Source: Phlegmacium glaucopus (Eukaryota > Basidiomycota > Agaricomycetes > Agaricales > Cortinariaceae). From it: DNA of 24,003 nt. A program made the position numbers and the translations under genes. Position 1 is the first letter of the stretch. Each line of letters starts with the position of its first letter. The stretch is from the NCBI GenBank assembly GCA_015039465.1, contig MU130477.1, positions 3,731 through 27,733 on the forward strand, given 5' to 3'. Below, one piece after another: positions 8,528 to 20,455 of this stretch. The notes under the pieces were generated by a model. The model worked only from the letters and a program-made list of their open reading frames with translations, was not told where the DNA came from and did no database searches.

Positions 8528-10301
8528 GGCAGTTGTTCTGAGTTCTCAGACTTCCATGGGTTCTAAAAAAAAAATTGATGATAAACATGCGACAACCTCA
8601 CTGCAGTAAGGTGATGCTGTTAGCGCTGACATATCATCTGGATAACCTCATGATGCGGAATATATTCGCCATCAGGTTATTGGTGTTCTCCCAGTGACCC
8701 TTCCGCGTGATTCTCCAGGATTCTCTGAGTCAAATTTTGTCTAACGAGGCATCTGACTTTTCTGGTTCTGGGCGTATGCCATAAATTCCGTACATTGACG
8801 TCATACACTTCAAATCCGTTTTTGCAAATTTTTAGGAATTGACCGAGTCAAATTTTCCGCGGTTATGAACATGCTCGCACGATGATAATCGATAGATATC
8901 AGGATAGATGAAAAGTCGTCAGAAGTCACCTGTGTTCACCTTTTCAACATATCGCATTTGCTGCGGGCTCTGCCTCTTAATTCCAATAATTCCAGCCATG
9001 TCATGCGCTGAGGCAGCGAACGATCATGGATGCTCGACGGCCTAATTCCGTTTGTCATCTCCGACCTGAGGGCTGTACCACTTTACCGGTTAGTAGGGTT
9101 CTTCCATAGCCTAGACCCTAGGCTACGCCATTGTCATGCGCAAGAGGCTCGACCTTCGACGAAGCTGCTAGTTACATCGACCCTTTGATTCGCTCGATGA
9201 AAATGTGGCAAAAAAAAATTAGGGCTTCCTTGCCACTCACGCCTTCGATCCCTCAAGGTGCAATCCATTGAGCTCAAGAACCAAGTTCATTCTTCCGAGC
9301 GCATCGCTAGTTTGGATAATATCTTGATTATTGGGGGAGGGAGAAATAGGTTGAGTAATTTCATTGAGAATTCCAGTCGTCTTTCGGCAGCTGATCATGA
9401 AAAATGACATAGTCATTCTGGTCTGGAAAACTTTTTTTTACGCTTCCATCCGTTATGTCCATACGGCCTCATATATCAAACCAATGAATTAAGCTCAGTT
9501 TGGTTTGGTGGATACCTTTCTGCTTTTCGGTGGGTCAGTCAGGTTGTGGAGTGGTGAGAAAAAAGACCTGAGAATTTTGTGGTTACTGCCCACATTGCGC
9601 AAGGCTCGGACTTGGAAGGGTATTGATGGATTCGGGCAGGGTAGAGTGCCCAGACTGAAAAATCATTTTTTTTAATACATACAGATATTTTTATTTGTGG
9701 CAAAAATGAAAGTACCAGTTAGGAGTCTTAGCGTTTTGTCTTTAGGATAGTATCGCCATCTCTAATAAGTATGAATCATGAATCATTGAATCATCATAAT
9801 TTGGTAAACGCTAAAAATGATCAACGCGATTCGCCCACGCTACTACCGAATGGCCCGGACCTCTCTCTTTTGTTCTCGCGCAAACATGAACTGACGCTTG
9901 ACTTCTGGTGGGTAAAGTAATTCGGATATATTACTGGACAATGCCCCATTAAAAATGTTTTTTCCTTTGGGAAATTCGAGGGGCGATGTAGCGGATCAGT
10001 CGGCATGAAGGCGATGGGGCCAAGCTGTCGGAACTCGCCCAAGGTAATCTGCGATGGGGCATCCTTTCTCAGGGAATCCTTATTGTCTTTTGGTCGACGT
10101 CGGATATGTTCATATTCGTCCGAAAGTCGTAGCTAGACTTCAAGAATCTCTAGTGAGAACAGCATAAAGGTCAAGTCTCTGCCGGCAAGTTCTACCTTTA
10201 CCACACATGCCCCTCGATCTCCCCCACGACCTCGGTTCCATCGACGACGGTGAGCACAGCCAATTGCACCCTTATTCACGCCCTCAACACGTTGCAAAGA
10301 C
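8528..10301. other. Long gene-free stretch leading into the HMG gene
   Basis: No gene is supported over 1.7 kb. Homopolymer A/T runs occur at about 8566, 9212, 9431 and 9667. The tract from about 10040 to 10301 is the likely promoter and 5' untranslated region of the HMG-box gene and is C-rich on the + strand, with no obvious TATA box. A short frame ending in ILIIGGG near 9290-9340 is discussed under rejected items. Confidence 0.4.
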
Positions 10302-12430
10302 ATGCCGCCGTTGGTTGATAACCCAAACCCTTCCCTCACTTATACTTTTTATTCCGAAATGACTCCTCTTTCATTTCCAACAACAAACGCACCAACACCC
10401 ACACAATCCTCTGCCTTTTCAAATCCACCATCACCTTTGACACCAGACGAATCCGTTACACCTCATTTTTTACCTATGTCACATACTCGGAGCCATGGAA
10501 AGCGTCGAGATCCTTCTTACATACCACGTCCTTCAAACGCGTTCATTCTCTTTCGTTCCGCGTTCATTAGGGACAGAAAAGTCTCAGACAAAGTTGAGGG
10601 TAACCATAGTTCACTCTCCAAAATCATTGGTATGTTACTCGCTTATTGTTCATCTCCACTCTAATCACATGGCCACTCTAATAGGCCATTCATGGAAAAA
10701 ACTCTCGCCCGACGAACGGGAAAAATGGGAAGCTGAAGCCGTTGCAGCTCAGGCCCAGCATCGTGCCATGTACCCTGACTGGAGGTTTCGTCCAGGTGCG
10801 AATGCCTTGGCCAAACTCAAAATTAAGGACGGAGGGACTACTACGACACGTAGACGGAGCGCCCGTGTCAAAGATCCTCCTGATGACGCAGCAGACGATG
10901 GTATCGTTGACGCAGACCAGGGTGGGAAAGGCAAGGAGAAAGGCAAAGTGAAAAATAAGTCCACAAGGCGCATGTTCTCACTGGAGGAGATGAGGTGTGC
11001 GAAGATTGCGGACTTTGTTGCAGATGGAATTCGAGGTGAAGAACTGGAAGTAGCAGTTAAACAGTGGGAAGGTGACCGAAAGATGGGAAAGGAACGGTCA
11101 CAGAGACCACGACTCTCTCGTACTCGGGGAGTAAGCTCGGCCTCAGCCCACGCACGGTCTCATTCCTATACAACTCCGACTATCGGCTCGTCTTCGATGT
11201 CTGACAACCAGTATCCTAACAATCCATCGTCAGATTCAACGTCAAATCCTCCCCAAAATTCACAAGTCCTCATAGATGCTACCAAGCCTGTCCCCCTAGA
11301 CAATCGTGGCCCCCTTCCATCAGGCGTACCACTTACACACATGTTCAAACGTTCACTTTCTGCTCCAGCTTCACACACCGATCTACCAGCGGGCCCAATG
11401 TCACCTTCTGATCCTTCAGATGATTCATCCGCGGACGACGTTTCACCATACGCGACAGCGGAGCCTCGTTCGGGGTCTTGGGACAATTACAGTCCTCTCA
11501 TGATGCAAGTGTCGCCCACTGGGACCCACAGCCATGTCCACGATGAGCGACGAGACTCGATCTCTTTCCCGATGCCATCAGGGGCGAATACTTCTGCAAC
11601 AAATTTTGATGGAGTACCACAACAACAGCATCTCACGTGGCAGGATGCGGAGAATCAGAGAAGGATAGAGGAAATGCAAGAGCCTAATTCGTGGTGGGGA
11701 GATTCAAGATCAGCTGAAGTTGAATCATCGACTTTTGGATACCATGGATGTACGGAACATAACGGAACAAGGTCTGTGACTGATATGGGGTATGAAAATT
11801 CTAGTGCAAGTCACTTTGACAGTGGATATGTCGAGGTTTGTGGTTTTCTTTTCACTTTTTTTTCTCATTATTTCATTCTCATGTTCCTTCCAGTATGGAT
11901 CCTTTGAGTCGCCTCATGATGGAAGTCAAAATGTCGAATGGACAGACATGTCTAATAATACCGATCGATGTGGACTTGCAACTGTACTTGGAAATTCCTA
12001 CAAGGATGGTGGCAACCCCAATTCCCCTCATACCCTTACGCCTCCAACTATCTACGCTCCTCCTCTCTCCAGCAGTTACTACTACACCCAGGACCCGGTG
12101 CCAGCCCCTCAATCTCCTCTTCCGCCTTCGTCATTCTCAACTCTAACCGGATGGGCAGGGGACTACAAAGTTCAACCAAATGCTTGGCCTGACACTCCAG
12201 CGCCACCATCGTCATCATCACCTACGTCATCATCACATTGGTATTCGCCTGATGGTACTTTTCATTGGGGTGGTGGTCGCTTTGAACATGGTCACTGTCC
12301 ATCACTCGATTCTCAAGACTGGGATCGTCTGGAATATAGAGCAGCTAGTGATCTCCATCTTGCTGTGGAACCGCTTCGACCTATGACCTTCCAGGATGAA
12401 ATTCGTCGGCTACAGGGGGGTTCGTCATGA
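10302..12430 (+). CDS. HMG-box (MATA_HMG type) transcription factor
   Basis: Three exons, 10302-10629, 10685-11835 and 11894-12430, join in frame through GT...AG introns of 55 and 58 nt to give 671 aa ending in TGA. An HMG box spans about residues 72-147. It begins YIPRPSNAFILFRSAFIRD, continues with NHSSLSKIIG, HSWKKLSPDEREKWEAEA and ends near MYPDWRFRP. These are the typical aromatic and basic positions of sequence-specific (MATA/SOX-like) boxes that bend DNA in the nucleus. The first intron splits the box. The rest is low-complexity and rich in Ser, Pro, Asn and Thr, as is usual for fungal regulators, with a basic stretch after the box (TRRRSARVKD). In Agaricomycetes such proteins include mating and fruiting regulators, but orthology cannot be assigned here. 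An in-frame ATG at 10360 is an alternative start. Confidence 0.9.
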
Positions 12431-13663
12431 GAAGCAGATATACTCCCCAGCTCTCTCTCTCTCTCTCTTCATTCCGTTACATTTCACTTACAGCAATTTT
12501 TTTTTGGATTCGGCGTGACTTCTCTGTACATGTAGATATGATTTCACGCCTCAAAAAAGTATTATTTTTGTCTTTCAACCTTCAATCCAAAAAAAAACCC
12601 TCCCAATCCTTTCGTTCGTTCAAATCACTCTCAAAAAAAACACTTGATTAATGTTTTTTGTTTCATATATTATCTTTATTTTCTTGTAGCATCTTTTAAA
12701 CAAATTGTACTACCATCCTTATTTATTTCAGTCAAAGCATTTTATTTTTTCATTCCAATGTGTTTTCTGCTTTGGTTTCGTTGTTTAGTAAACCATCATC
12801 TACTGCTGCTGCTTATTTATTTCGGTCTCTCTTTTCATTGGCCCTCATTTGTATATATATGTGTTGATCGACGCTCTCTTCTCTTGGTTTTCTTGTCTTT
12901 GTTACATTACCAATCCAGTCGTGTGAAAATATCTTTGGGCAATTGCCATTCCCTGCTAAGCAGAGTCCGATCCAAACATGACAGCGATTATGCCAAGCAA
13001 GAGAAAATTGATTTAGTGCAATTTATTTTCATCTCCCGCTAATATGATCATTTTTTCCAAGAGAGTTTCTTTCATTAATCATTTTTCTTGGTTTTGAGAG
13101 GAAGAGTTCTATAAACTAAATTTAAATCCTTCGAAATGATGAGAACCTTAACTAGAGGTTATATAACATACACATACATAAAATTAAATCACATGGGTTA
13201 TTATAACTTCCATATGCATTTTACGCGCGCGCGAAGTGCCATAGACTTATGTATATAGATGAATCACACACAAAAAAAAAATCGAGATTAATGCCAACCT
13301 CGAAGCCAAGTTCCTGTCACTTTTTCAAAGCGAGCAGAAGTTGGATATGTACATTGAACAAGCGGAGCAAAGATGGAGGTTACTAACATGCATGTTGTTA
13401 AACATATGTCAAAACAGTATGTAACGCTAAAATAATAACGTAAACGAAGTGAGGAGATATATGGCGAACTCGGGAGAGAGACAGAGGTACACATATTGCG
13501 CACGCAAGAGGCCAGAAGAGGCCGCCATTTAGTTTTTTTTATTACCCCCTAAATATATACATACATTGACATAAACTTTTTTGAAAACCCTTTTTTTTTC
13601 TTTCAAAGTTTTTTTTCCCTCAACCTCCGACTAGTCCAGACTTAGTCCATACGTTATTTGGAA

Positions 13664-13697
13664 GATCATCGATCAGCGCTCAGGGTGATCGATGATC
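13664..13697. repeat. Perfect 12-bp hairpin rich in GATC
   Basis: GATCATCGATCA at 13664-13675 and TGATCGATGATC at 13686-13697 are perfect inverted repeats separated by 10 nt. The site lies mid-way between two convergent genes, so a role in 3'-end formation is conceivable but not shown. Confidence 0.6.
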
Positions 13698-13907
13698 GAC
13701 CGCTTGACCTGATGATGATTGTGTGTAGTGCAGCAGCAAAGTAGCATTTGCTTCCGGACGACAAAGATACCAGGATCGCTGTGAGTTGTTTATCATGGAG
13801 CGGAATGAGTTGGCGGATGCATACATATAAATGAGACTGATTCTGTATAGTTCTTTTCTTTCTCTCACCGCGGTATAGATCCAGAGGCTACCCCACCCCC
13901 ATCAACA

Positions 13908-13938
13908 GACTGATGATCATGCCATGACTGATGATCAT
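13908..13938 (+). repeat. Short direct repeat GACTGATGATCAT x2
   Basis: The 13-mer GACTGATGATCAT occurs at 13908-13920 and again at 13926-13938, an 18-bp period with five bases between. Function unknown. Confidence 0.6.
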
Positions 13939-14728
13939 AAATAAGGGTCGAACCTTGAAGGTAAGTATGTACTCACAGTCTGCTTCTAATCAAAAAGAAT
14001 TGTATTGAATTAAAGCACAAGGCGGTAGTACCGTAACTAAGAGCAGTGGGGCTATAGACTGTCGACGGTGAACTCGTCTACACCCCCATTTGCATGTTTG
14101 AGATCCGAGTGGACGTCAAGTGTAATACTAAGATCCACGTGTAAGTGGCACAGTTCTCAGCGCACCTGCCTGCCTTTCGAAGATCTAATGTTCCAACGCC
14201 CCCCACATCCGAGGATTCAAGAGCAAAACAATCTGACAGCTGTCCCCCATTTGCCTTTCAAAATTAGTGTAAGAAGAAACAATAAAACTCACCAACTATA
14301 CCTAGTACTAAGTAGCTCAGTCAGCTCGGGAGCGGCGAAGGGTAAAAAAAATATTTAGGATCAGATGGAACATAATTATTCTGCATCCGTACAGTGATTT
14401 ATAAAGCATACAACACACCAGAAATAGTACACTCGGAGGCCTAGAAATAATGGGGGGTGGTAAAGAGATCAAATGGAGATCCGTAGAAAAGATCAGTTCT
14501 TGGTATATATGAGTTCAAAATTTATCCATGTCCGACTCATAAACAATCTTGGCAGCACTCCTTGAATTGGAACTAGTCAGAAAATCTCATACTTTCTCAG
14601 AAATCCAAAGTATTTACCTTTGTTCAGTCCCCTAGAATTCGAAAGTCCGTGTTAGATCAAAAAAGAAAGAAGGAAGGTCACAACAAAATGCCAAATGGAA
14701 AAACGACACGAATATATAAATAAATGAA

Positions 14729-17089
14729 TCAACGCACATTCCCATCATGCCAAGCAACCTGAGCTTTCAGCTCAGTCAGTCCAAACGAAAGCACAATATC
14801 ATAGTCAGCTCTATAGTATGTTTCTCCCGCTGGGTTTTTACGAGGAGTTAAGGGCATAGTTGAAAGGTCTGCTACGACTCTGCAAAGCTTGGAGTAGTTC
14901 TCTGTAGCATCCACAAAACATCAGTACATGGGAAAGAAAAAAGTCAAATGGTGACGATGTTGAAGGGACATAACTGACCACTGTCAACATCTTTCCAACG
15001 AGGACGAGGGATTGAACCTCGATAGCAGGATACGCTTGTCGCATACGATTTGAAAGCTGATTTATCGAGTGCATGATGGAAAAAAGCTCGTCTAAACTCT
15101 GTAGTTTCAGAGACCTGCTTATTCTTCAATATTATCAGAAATCAACAATCAAGGTCGAAAGAGAAAATAATTTCTCGTTTACCTTTTCCAAAATGACATA
15201 AAAATAACTCATGACACGTTTCTCCCCAGACGCTGAGATGTAGGTACTTCCTTCACGTTGTACATGTTCTGGATTGCTTGAGTCGTAAACTGGGTTGGCA
15301 AAACTTCCAAAAGTGACTTTTGAAACCCTGGTTTTGACAAAATGGTCAAGATAGGATGAGATAGCACCATCAGAGACTGCTTTATTGCTAAATCTTATAA
15401 GTTAGTTAAAAGAATTAAGTGACTAAGGATATGATACTTACACATAATTTTCGGGACGCAGGACATTCAATCCCACCGAAGCCAATGAAGATTTGACACT
15501 GTCAAATAGCCAATCACTGGCCGCAAATCCACCGACGAGAACAACGTGCTGAAATAATTCTTGTAAATCAAATCAAGGTCCACACAGAAACAACACACCG
15601 AAATGGGGCTTTCTGATATCTTTCGCTGTTCCATTACCGCATTAACAATGCAATCGATGGAAGGTTGGAAAAAGGCTTCCACGTCAGAGCTATATAATAA
15701 TATTAGTAAGGTTATGAAAAAAGAATTTCCATGGAAATAATCCACCCTAATAATTTCAGTTGACCGAAGCGAATGTTGTTTACAGCATCGTTGTCGCGTG
15801 CTGACCCAAATTTAACGTATTGGGGCTCCTTAGCATCCCTAAAGCGGGGCTTGGTTGTTTTATCAAAGCACCGGGTTATGTGATCCAGGTCGTCGATATA
15901 CTTCGAATCCAGCAGGGCCTCTGGAGAAAAAACTGAATCCAATGGGTAAATTCGCTAGGGAAAGTCGGACGGACCTTCAAGAAATTCTCGAGCATAGACA
16001 CTAATAAAAATCGAGCCATGAAAGTGACCTGTTTTAACATGAAAGGAAAGTTATATGACCGAATGAAGAATTACAAACACTGAGGGGCAGCAATTTCTTC
16101 GAATTTTTTGCGAATTTTTTCGGTTGTATTTTGCTTGTAGGTGCTCATGTCAATGGTCCCGCCTCCTGCGTCAACGATGACAATGCCCTCTCCCTTCTAT
16201 TACGAGCAGTATGTATTAGGCTTGCTTTGTACGATTGAAAGAGAAAAGGACATGCCTGCATCGCATCGGCCAAGACTCCATTCTGAATTACAAAATGCAA
16301 ACTAGCCTCCCCTTCAGTTACAAAGTCTACACGAGAATGTCCAGTGGGTGTATCAGGGATGAGCCCCGCTAACACTGCAGCTCGTCGCATCTGATGCTGC
16401 TCAGTACCTTCCCAGCCGTTTGGATGAGATAGAACATAATGGATATCATCTTTGACAGAGTCCCATAGGTCAGGTCCATTTGCATGTGTGTCTTGAATGT
16501 AGCTAGAAGCACATTTTAGCATGTAGGACAAGAAATCCGCGAATACTTCGACAACGAATTTGTTGGGCGGAAGTGGAGGAATCTGGGAGTTGATGTTGCG
16601 ACCTTCACCAAATTTGGAACGAAGGTGCAGTTTAAACCTAAGATACTGAACTTCCGACAGATCGCATTATGAACGAATATGGACTGACCATTCAGCTTTA
16701 AACCACTGTTCATCTTCAGCTGCCTCAAGTATTCCTTCCTTCGTCGCTTCTGCACCTACGGCACGAACTTGGCCTTCTTGATCATAATAGATGATAGTCG
16801 GTATCTTCGAAGCACCGCTGATCAGTTCGTGTGCTGGGAATCTTCAACAAAGAGTCAACCATGATGTTTGATTCTCCCCGAGGAGACATACCTCGTGACA
16901 CCTTTGACGATTGGAATTTGTCCTGGATCGAGAATGCTACACAACGCAGACCGCCGCTTTTAGAACAAGCTGAACAGTGAGGACCAAGGATCATGCTCAC
17001 CTATAAGAAATGCCACTGAATGTGGTGCCGATATCGAAAGCTAGGACTAACTTGCGCCGAGTGCCAGCATAAGGAGTAGGAGAAGCCAT
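14729..17089 (-). CDS. Hsp70-like (HSPA12-type) actin-fold ATPase
   Basis: Twelve exons join in frame to give 582 aa: 17089-17001, 16936-16892, 16841-16689, 16637-16256, 16196-16079, 16028-15975, 15932-15746, 15689-15599, 15548-15442, 15387-15183, 15123-14979 and 14901-14729. Introns are 42-77 nt. The N-terminus has the phosphate-1 loop LAFDIGTTFSGISY (about residues 16-29), the middle has phosphate-2 VIVDAGGGTIDMS (about 229-241), and the adenosine motif is VVLVGGFAASDWLF. These are the nucleotide-binding signatures of the Hsp70/actin superfamily. The canonical substrate-binding domain and an EEVD tail are missing, which places it with the divergent HSPA12-like proteins that are numerous in Agaricomycetes. 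The C-terminus includes YYRADYDIVLSFGLTELKAQ. A soluble cytoplasmic location is inferred, and the client or role is unknown. Intron 4 has a GC donor (16255-16254). Confidence 0.93.
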
Positions 17090-17459
17090 TATTATAAGGT
17101 AGCAAAATCGGGGTAAACGAAGTAGGCATCGTGTTGATTATCAGATGGGCGTTTAAATAGTAAGCGGCTGTCTCGATGATGTGCTGATGATTGCTGCAGA
17201 TCCCCATTGAATCAAGGCCGATGCGGGCTTGAAATTTTCAAACGGCGGCTTGGGCTCGGTTCCGGCCCGGCTTGTGGCATAGGCTTCAAAGTCTTCAATC
17301 GAGTCTATGAGACGATGGACAACTATCATATTATATACCTAGAGGATCGAGTCTTGGTGATATGGACAGAAGGTAAGTTATGATGTACAGTATGGGAGGA
17401 AGAAATGGTCTTACCTCAATCATGTTAATGTCAAGATAAGAGAAACGCGAAGGTGAATT
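17090..17459 (-). promoter_or_regulatory. Upstream region of the Hsp70-like gene
   Basis: This 370-bp stretch lies between the ATG at 17089 and the left end of the Tc1-type element. It should hold the promoter of the minus-strand Hsp70-like gene. I see no clear heat-shock element (alternating GAA/TTC blocks) and no convincing TATA box at a fixed distance. Open frames here carry nothing recognisable. Confidence 0.3.
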
Positions 17460-17461
17460 TA

Positions 17462-17517
17462 CAGCTATTTGCGAAATGGTAGACGTTTTTGAAAATTTCT
17501 CATGTGCGCCTTTGTTT
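17462..17517 (+). repeat. Left terminal inverted repeat, 56 bp
   Basis: It starts CAGCTATTTGCGAAATGG directly after a TA. It is a perfect reverse complement of 20456-20511. The two ends diverge at the next base inward. Confidence 0.97.
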
Positions 17518-17518
17518 G

Positions 17519-17526
17519 TATAAATA
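17519..17526 (+). promoter_or_regulatory. Likely TATA box of the transposase gene
   Basis: TATAAATA sits one base inside the left inverted repeat and 93 bp before the transposase ATG at 17619. The position suits a promoter carried by the element itself. The right end shows a TATAAA on the other strand at 20299-20294. Confidence 0.45.
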
Positions 17527-17618
17527 CCCATATTTAGGCAGAATTGATGCGTATGATCTCAGACGAGTGGAGCGGCGGCAGCTGCACTAGTATAGTGCTC
17601 CGCTAAAGAGATACTACA

Positions 17619-18831
17619 ATGACAAACTTCCACTACATACCAGATGAACAAAAGAAACTCATTCTCACTATGCACCTTCGGGGCATGTGCTTCAGAGACA
17701 TTGAAACTGCAACAGGCATTGGTATACGTACCATTCAAAGAATCAAGAGGTCTTGGTTATTGACAGGGAAAGTTGTAAATAAGCCTCTCGAGCCTGGAAG
17801 GCATAGATGTTTGACTTCCCTGGAAGTATCAGTATGTCGTTCTTATGCCTCAATACCATCTGTATCCCTGATTACCCACTGTAGTACCTTGAGAGCCTTA
17901 TAGAGCAAAGGCCCGACATATATATGAAGGAATTACAACATGCACTCTTCGTTGCATATAATGTTGAAGTGGATGGAAGTAATATCACGCGTGCCTTACA
18001 TAGGCGCGGATTTACACGAAAGAAGGTAAGACTCGATACCCTTCAATATTTGAGGTAATCAAATGCCTCATGAATTCTGTATTAGATTATGCGCCCTGCC
18101 CGAGAACGCGACGAAGCCCGAAGGCTGGCATATCAGGCAGATATTGGGGAAAACTATCCTCCAGAGACTCTGGTTTTTGTTGATGAATCAGCTTGCAATC
18201 GCCTAACTGGAAACCGGAGTAAGGGTTGGGCACCATCTGGTTATAGAGCGTGTAGACATGATTATTTTGTGAGAGGGCAAAGGTGTGCTTCCTGTATCCC
18301 AGTGCAACTCACTGAATTCTACTTACCTTATCTACAATTTATAGGTACTCTATTCTGCCTGCAATTTCTCTTGACGGCATCCTGCACCTCGACATCTTGA
18401 CACGGTCCTGGACTGCTGAAGAATTCCGTGGTTTTGTTGAGCTCTTGCTTGAACGAATGAACCCATATCCATTACCAAATTCAGTTCTTGTCTGTGATAA
18501 CGCTAGTGTACACCATTTTGATGATCTTCGAGAGATGATTGAGGCTCGGTATGTATGACGCTCAAGTCCATAACTTGATTTTACTAACAAAGGATATTCA
18601 AGGGGATGTCGGCTACGTTACTTGCCACCCTATTCTCCAGACTTCAACCCTATTGAAGAGGGGTTTTCGGGAATGAAGGCATGGATCCGTAGTAATAATG
18701 ATTATGTTCTCGGTGAGCTTACAGGTCACCCAATGTGTGATCCATACAAGATGTTATGGGATGCCGTATATGAGTCAATGACACCAGAAAAGATACTTGG
18801 ATGGTACAAAGATTGTGGCTACGTATTATAG
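17619..18831 (+). CDS. Tc1/IS630-type DD34E transposase
   Basis: Five exons, 17619-17831, 17885-18025, 18086-18282, 18345-18548 and 18603-18831, join in frame through GT...AG introns of 53-62 nt to give 327 aa ending in TAG. The N-terminus has a helix-turn-helix (CFRDIETATGIGIRTIQRIK, about residues 26-45) that would bind the inverted repeats. The catalytic core follows with Asp151 (LVFVDESACN), Asp235 (LVCDNASVHH) and Glu270 (PYSPDFNPIE). There are 34 residues between the second Asp and the Glu, as in Tc1. These residues cut and join DNA at TA sites by a cut-and-paste mechanism in the nucleus. The length matches the 320-350 aa usual for the family. All key residues are present, so the enzyme may be active. 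Its stop lies 3 bp from the stop of the convergent second gene. Confidence 0.95.
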
Positions 18832-18834
18832 TGC

Positions 18835-20263
18835 CTAGACCTCAATACTATTCTCCTTGTTATACATACGCATATGCTTCTTCTCCCTCTTCTCACATCT
18901 CAGAATCTTCTTGACTCCCGACATAAAACGACCCACAGCTCCCTCAGCTATACCTAAACCGGTGTAGAAGTCTCTATCAAAGTCAGAAACAGTCTCAGCG
19001 TAAACAATACCCTGTTGCTTGAGGACAGGCATGTACTGAGGGAGGTTAAGCTGGGGGAATTTGTGATGAAGCTGGTCAAGGACGTCGGAGAGGGGTAGGG
19101 CTTCCTCATCACTGTCACTGTCGGTGCTGTCCACAGTAGAAATGGTAGAACGACCACGCTTTAAGCCCCGAGCAGACGACCCCGCAGCCTGGTTGACTTT
19201 GGCATCAGATAACGGTGCATTGTTTATGTGAACGTGAATAGGTGGAAGGGATGACTTTGAGGCTGTATTCTTGCGGACACGGCTTGCTCGCTGTCGCAAG
19301 TCGTCAAGCCGAAGGCAGTTGGGAGGGGTTACACAGTCAGGATCTGCATCGTTGTCATGCTAAGTTTACAGTCAGAATGATTTAGGATAGTGAGTGGCAA
19401 TGATGACTTACGATCTTCCTGGCCCAGAGACTGATCTCCTCATACCCGAGCGCAACATGTTCATTTGGGGTGTCAGCGCTCACGTAGCACCACCTGTTGG
19501 GTCCTGCATGCTCAGCACAACGAAGCTTCTCTTGCACCATGCGTAACTCAGCACCATAGGCAAAATCAGTTGCTCGGTTACCATCGTTCTTCTTCTTGGC
19601 AACCTCAACCGGAGCAGGGTTCTAGAAATGATCTCAGTATGCTATGAGATCATGAAAATGAAACATACCAGATGAATTATTTCCATATACACCTCCTTCT
19701 GACGACGGGTGTTATTCTTCATCTTGAGGATTGCATTGAAAGCATTGTCGACATCATTGTTAGTTGCGAGATCATGTGCACGAGCACGTTTGGCTTCGTC
19801 ATTAGACTTCCATCCAAGTTGGGCTGTAGCACGGTCTAAGCCCATATTCGCGCAGATGCGGTCAAAAAAGTCCTGGCGAGGAATGTCGGCAGGGAACTTG
19901 ATGTCACGGAAAACCTTGTTGTTGAGGGGCAGTCGAACAGTAATGTTCCCAACTTCAACCAAGTTAGCGTACTGCATTGTAAAAGAATTGTGAAATAGAC
20001 ATACCAGGTGCCGGGGCCACTGCTACCTGGTTCTGAAGTTGAGGTTGAGGTTGAATACGGAGCTGTGGGTCAATGTTTTCATCATCAGCGCTTGATTCCT
20101 CCTCCTCACGGAGTTGACCACCATCCAAAAGATAGTTGGCCACAGCAACAGCTCTATCTTGCTGAGTTGGAGGTGGTGTGGGTGCCATGCGCATGAGATA
20201 AGCAGCCACTGGGGCTCGCGGACGTGGTTGATGAGTGTTTGAACGATAGTAACTGAGATTCAT
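18835..20263 (-). CDS. Transposon-borne protein with PB1-like and SAM-like regions
   Basis: Four exons, 20263-20027, 19971-19669, 19621-19412 and 19359-18835, join in frame through GT...AG introns of 55, 47 and 52 nt to give 424 aa. Residues 1-79 are a Pro/Gln- and Glu-rich, probably disordered arm. Residues 80-180 (NITVRLPLNNKVFRDIKF to VYMEIIHL) look like a ubiquitin-fold or PB1-like module with a helical insert; from memory similar modules occur in uncharacterised Agaricomycete proteins. A basic and acidic linker (RGLKRGRSTIS, then DSTDSDSDEE) leads to a SAM-like five-helix segment at about 340-402 (LSDVLDQLHHKFPQLNLP, YMPVLKQQGIVYAETV, FYTGLGIAEGAVGRFMSG). SAM and PB1 folds usually mediate protein assembly. 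I infer an accessory role in transposition or in controlling the element. The function is not known, and the domain calls rest on reading alone. Confidence 0.85.
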
Positions 20264-20293
20264 TTGTGCAACTTACCACAGAGATATCCAGCC

Positions 20294-20299
20294 TTTATA
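20294..20299 (-). promoter_or_regulatory. Likely TATA box of the second transposon gene
   Basis: TATAAA on the minus strand lies about 31 bp before the ATG at 20263. This would imply a very short 5' untranslated region. It is inside the element, so the gene seems to bring its own promoter. Confidence 0.4.
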
Positions 20300-20455
20300 C
20301 TGTACACATAGGCTCCTCGTCACTAGCAGGGTCAATAATCAGTATTACGATGACATAGTGAAATGTATTGAGGCAGAGCGCCGAAGTGGGGGAAAGTGGA
20401 GCAATGAGGAACGAGGCACAGTTCGCGCACTATACTATATCTGGTTGTTTACAGT

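Larger units (their letters stand above)
12431..14728. other. Gene-free AT-rich stretch between two convergent genes
   Basis: This separates the 3' end of the HMG gene from the 3' end of the minus-strand Hsp70-like gene. It begins with a CT microsatellite at about 12452-12469 and many poly-A or poly-T runs, so the first few hundred bases are probably 3' untranslated. A 132-codon frame at 12644-13042 is a by-product of T-rich sequence. A hairpin lies at 13664-13697 and a short direct repeat at 13908-13938. I see no gene. Confidence 0.55.

Noticed and set aside
9240..9345. Short frame ending in LDNILIIGGG, resembling the nucleotide-binding loop of an AIF-type FAD oxidoreductase
   Set aside because: Only a few glycine-loop residues match, the frame continues into unrelated sequence and no second motif is nearby; a chance match is likely.
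12644..13042. 132-codon open frame after the HMG gene
   Set aside because: It is rich in Phe, Leu, Ile and Tyr because the DNA is T-rich; it lies where 3' untranslated sequence is expected and has no recognisable family.
15005..15021. tRNA T-arm look-alike (CGAGG stem with TTCAATC loop on the minus strand)
   Set aside because: No acceptor or anticodon stem can be paired at the required distances, and the bases are coding sequence in exon 11 of the Hsp70-like gene.
17331..17531. 66-codon minus-strand frame overlapping the left transposon end
   Set aside because: It runs through the terminal inverted repeat and the insertion junction, so it is an accident of the insertion.
19972..20005. GTATGT donor for intron 1 of the second transposon gene
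   Set aside because: It would give a 34-nt intron and a stop in the next exon. The GTAGCA donor at 20026 gives a 55-nt intron with correct phase.
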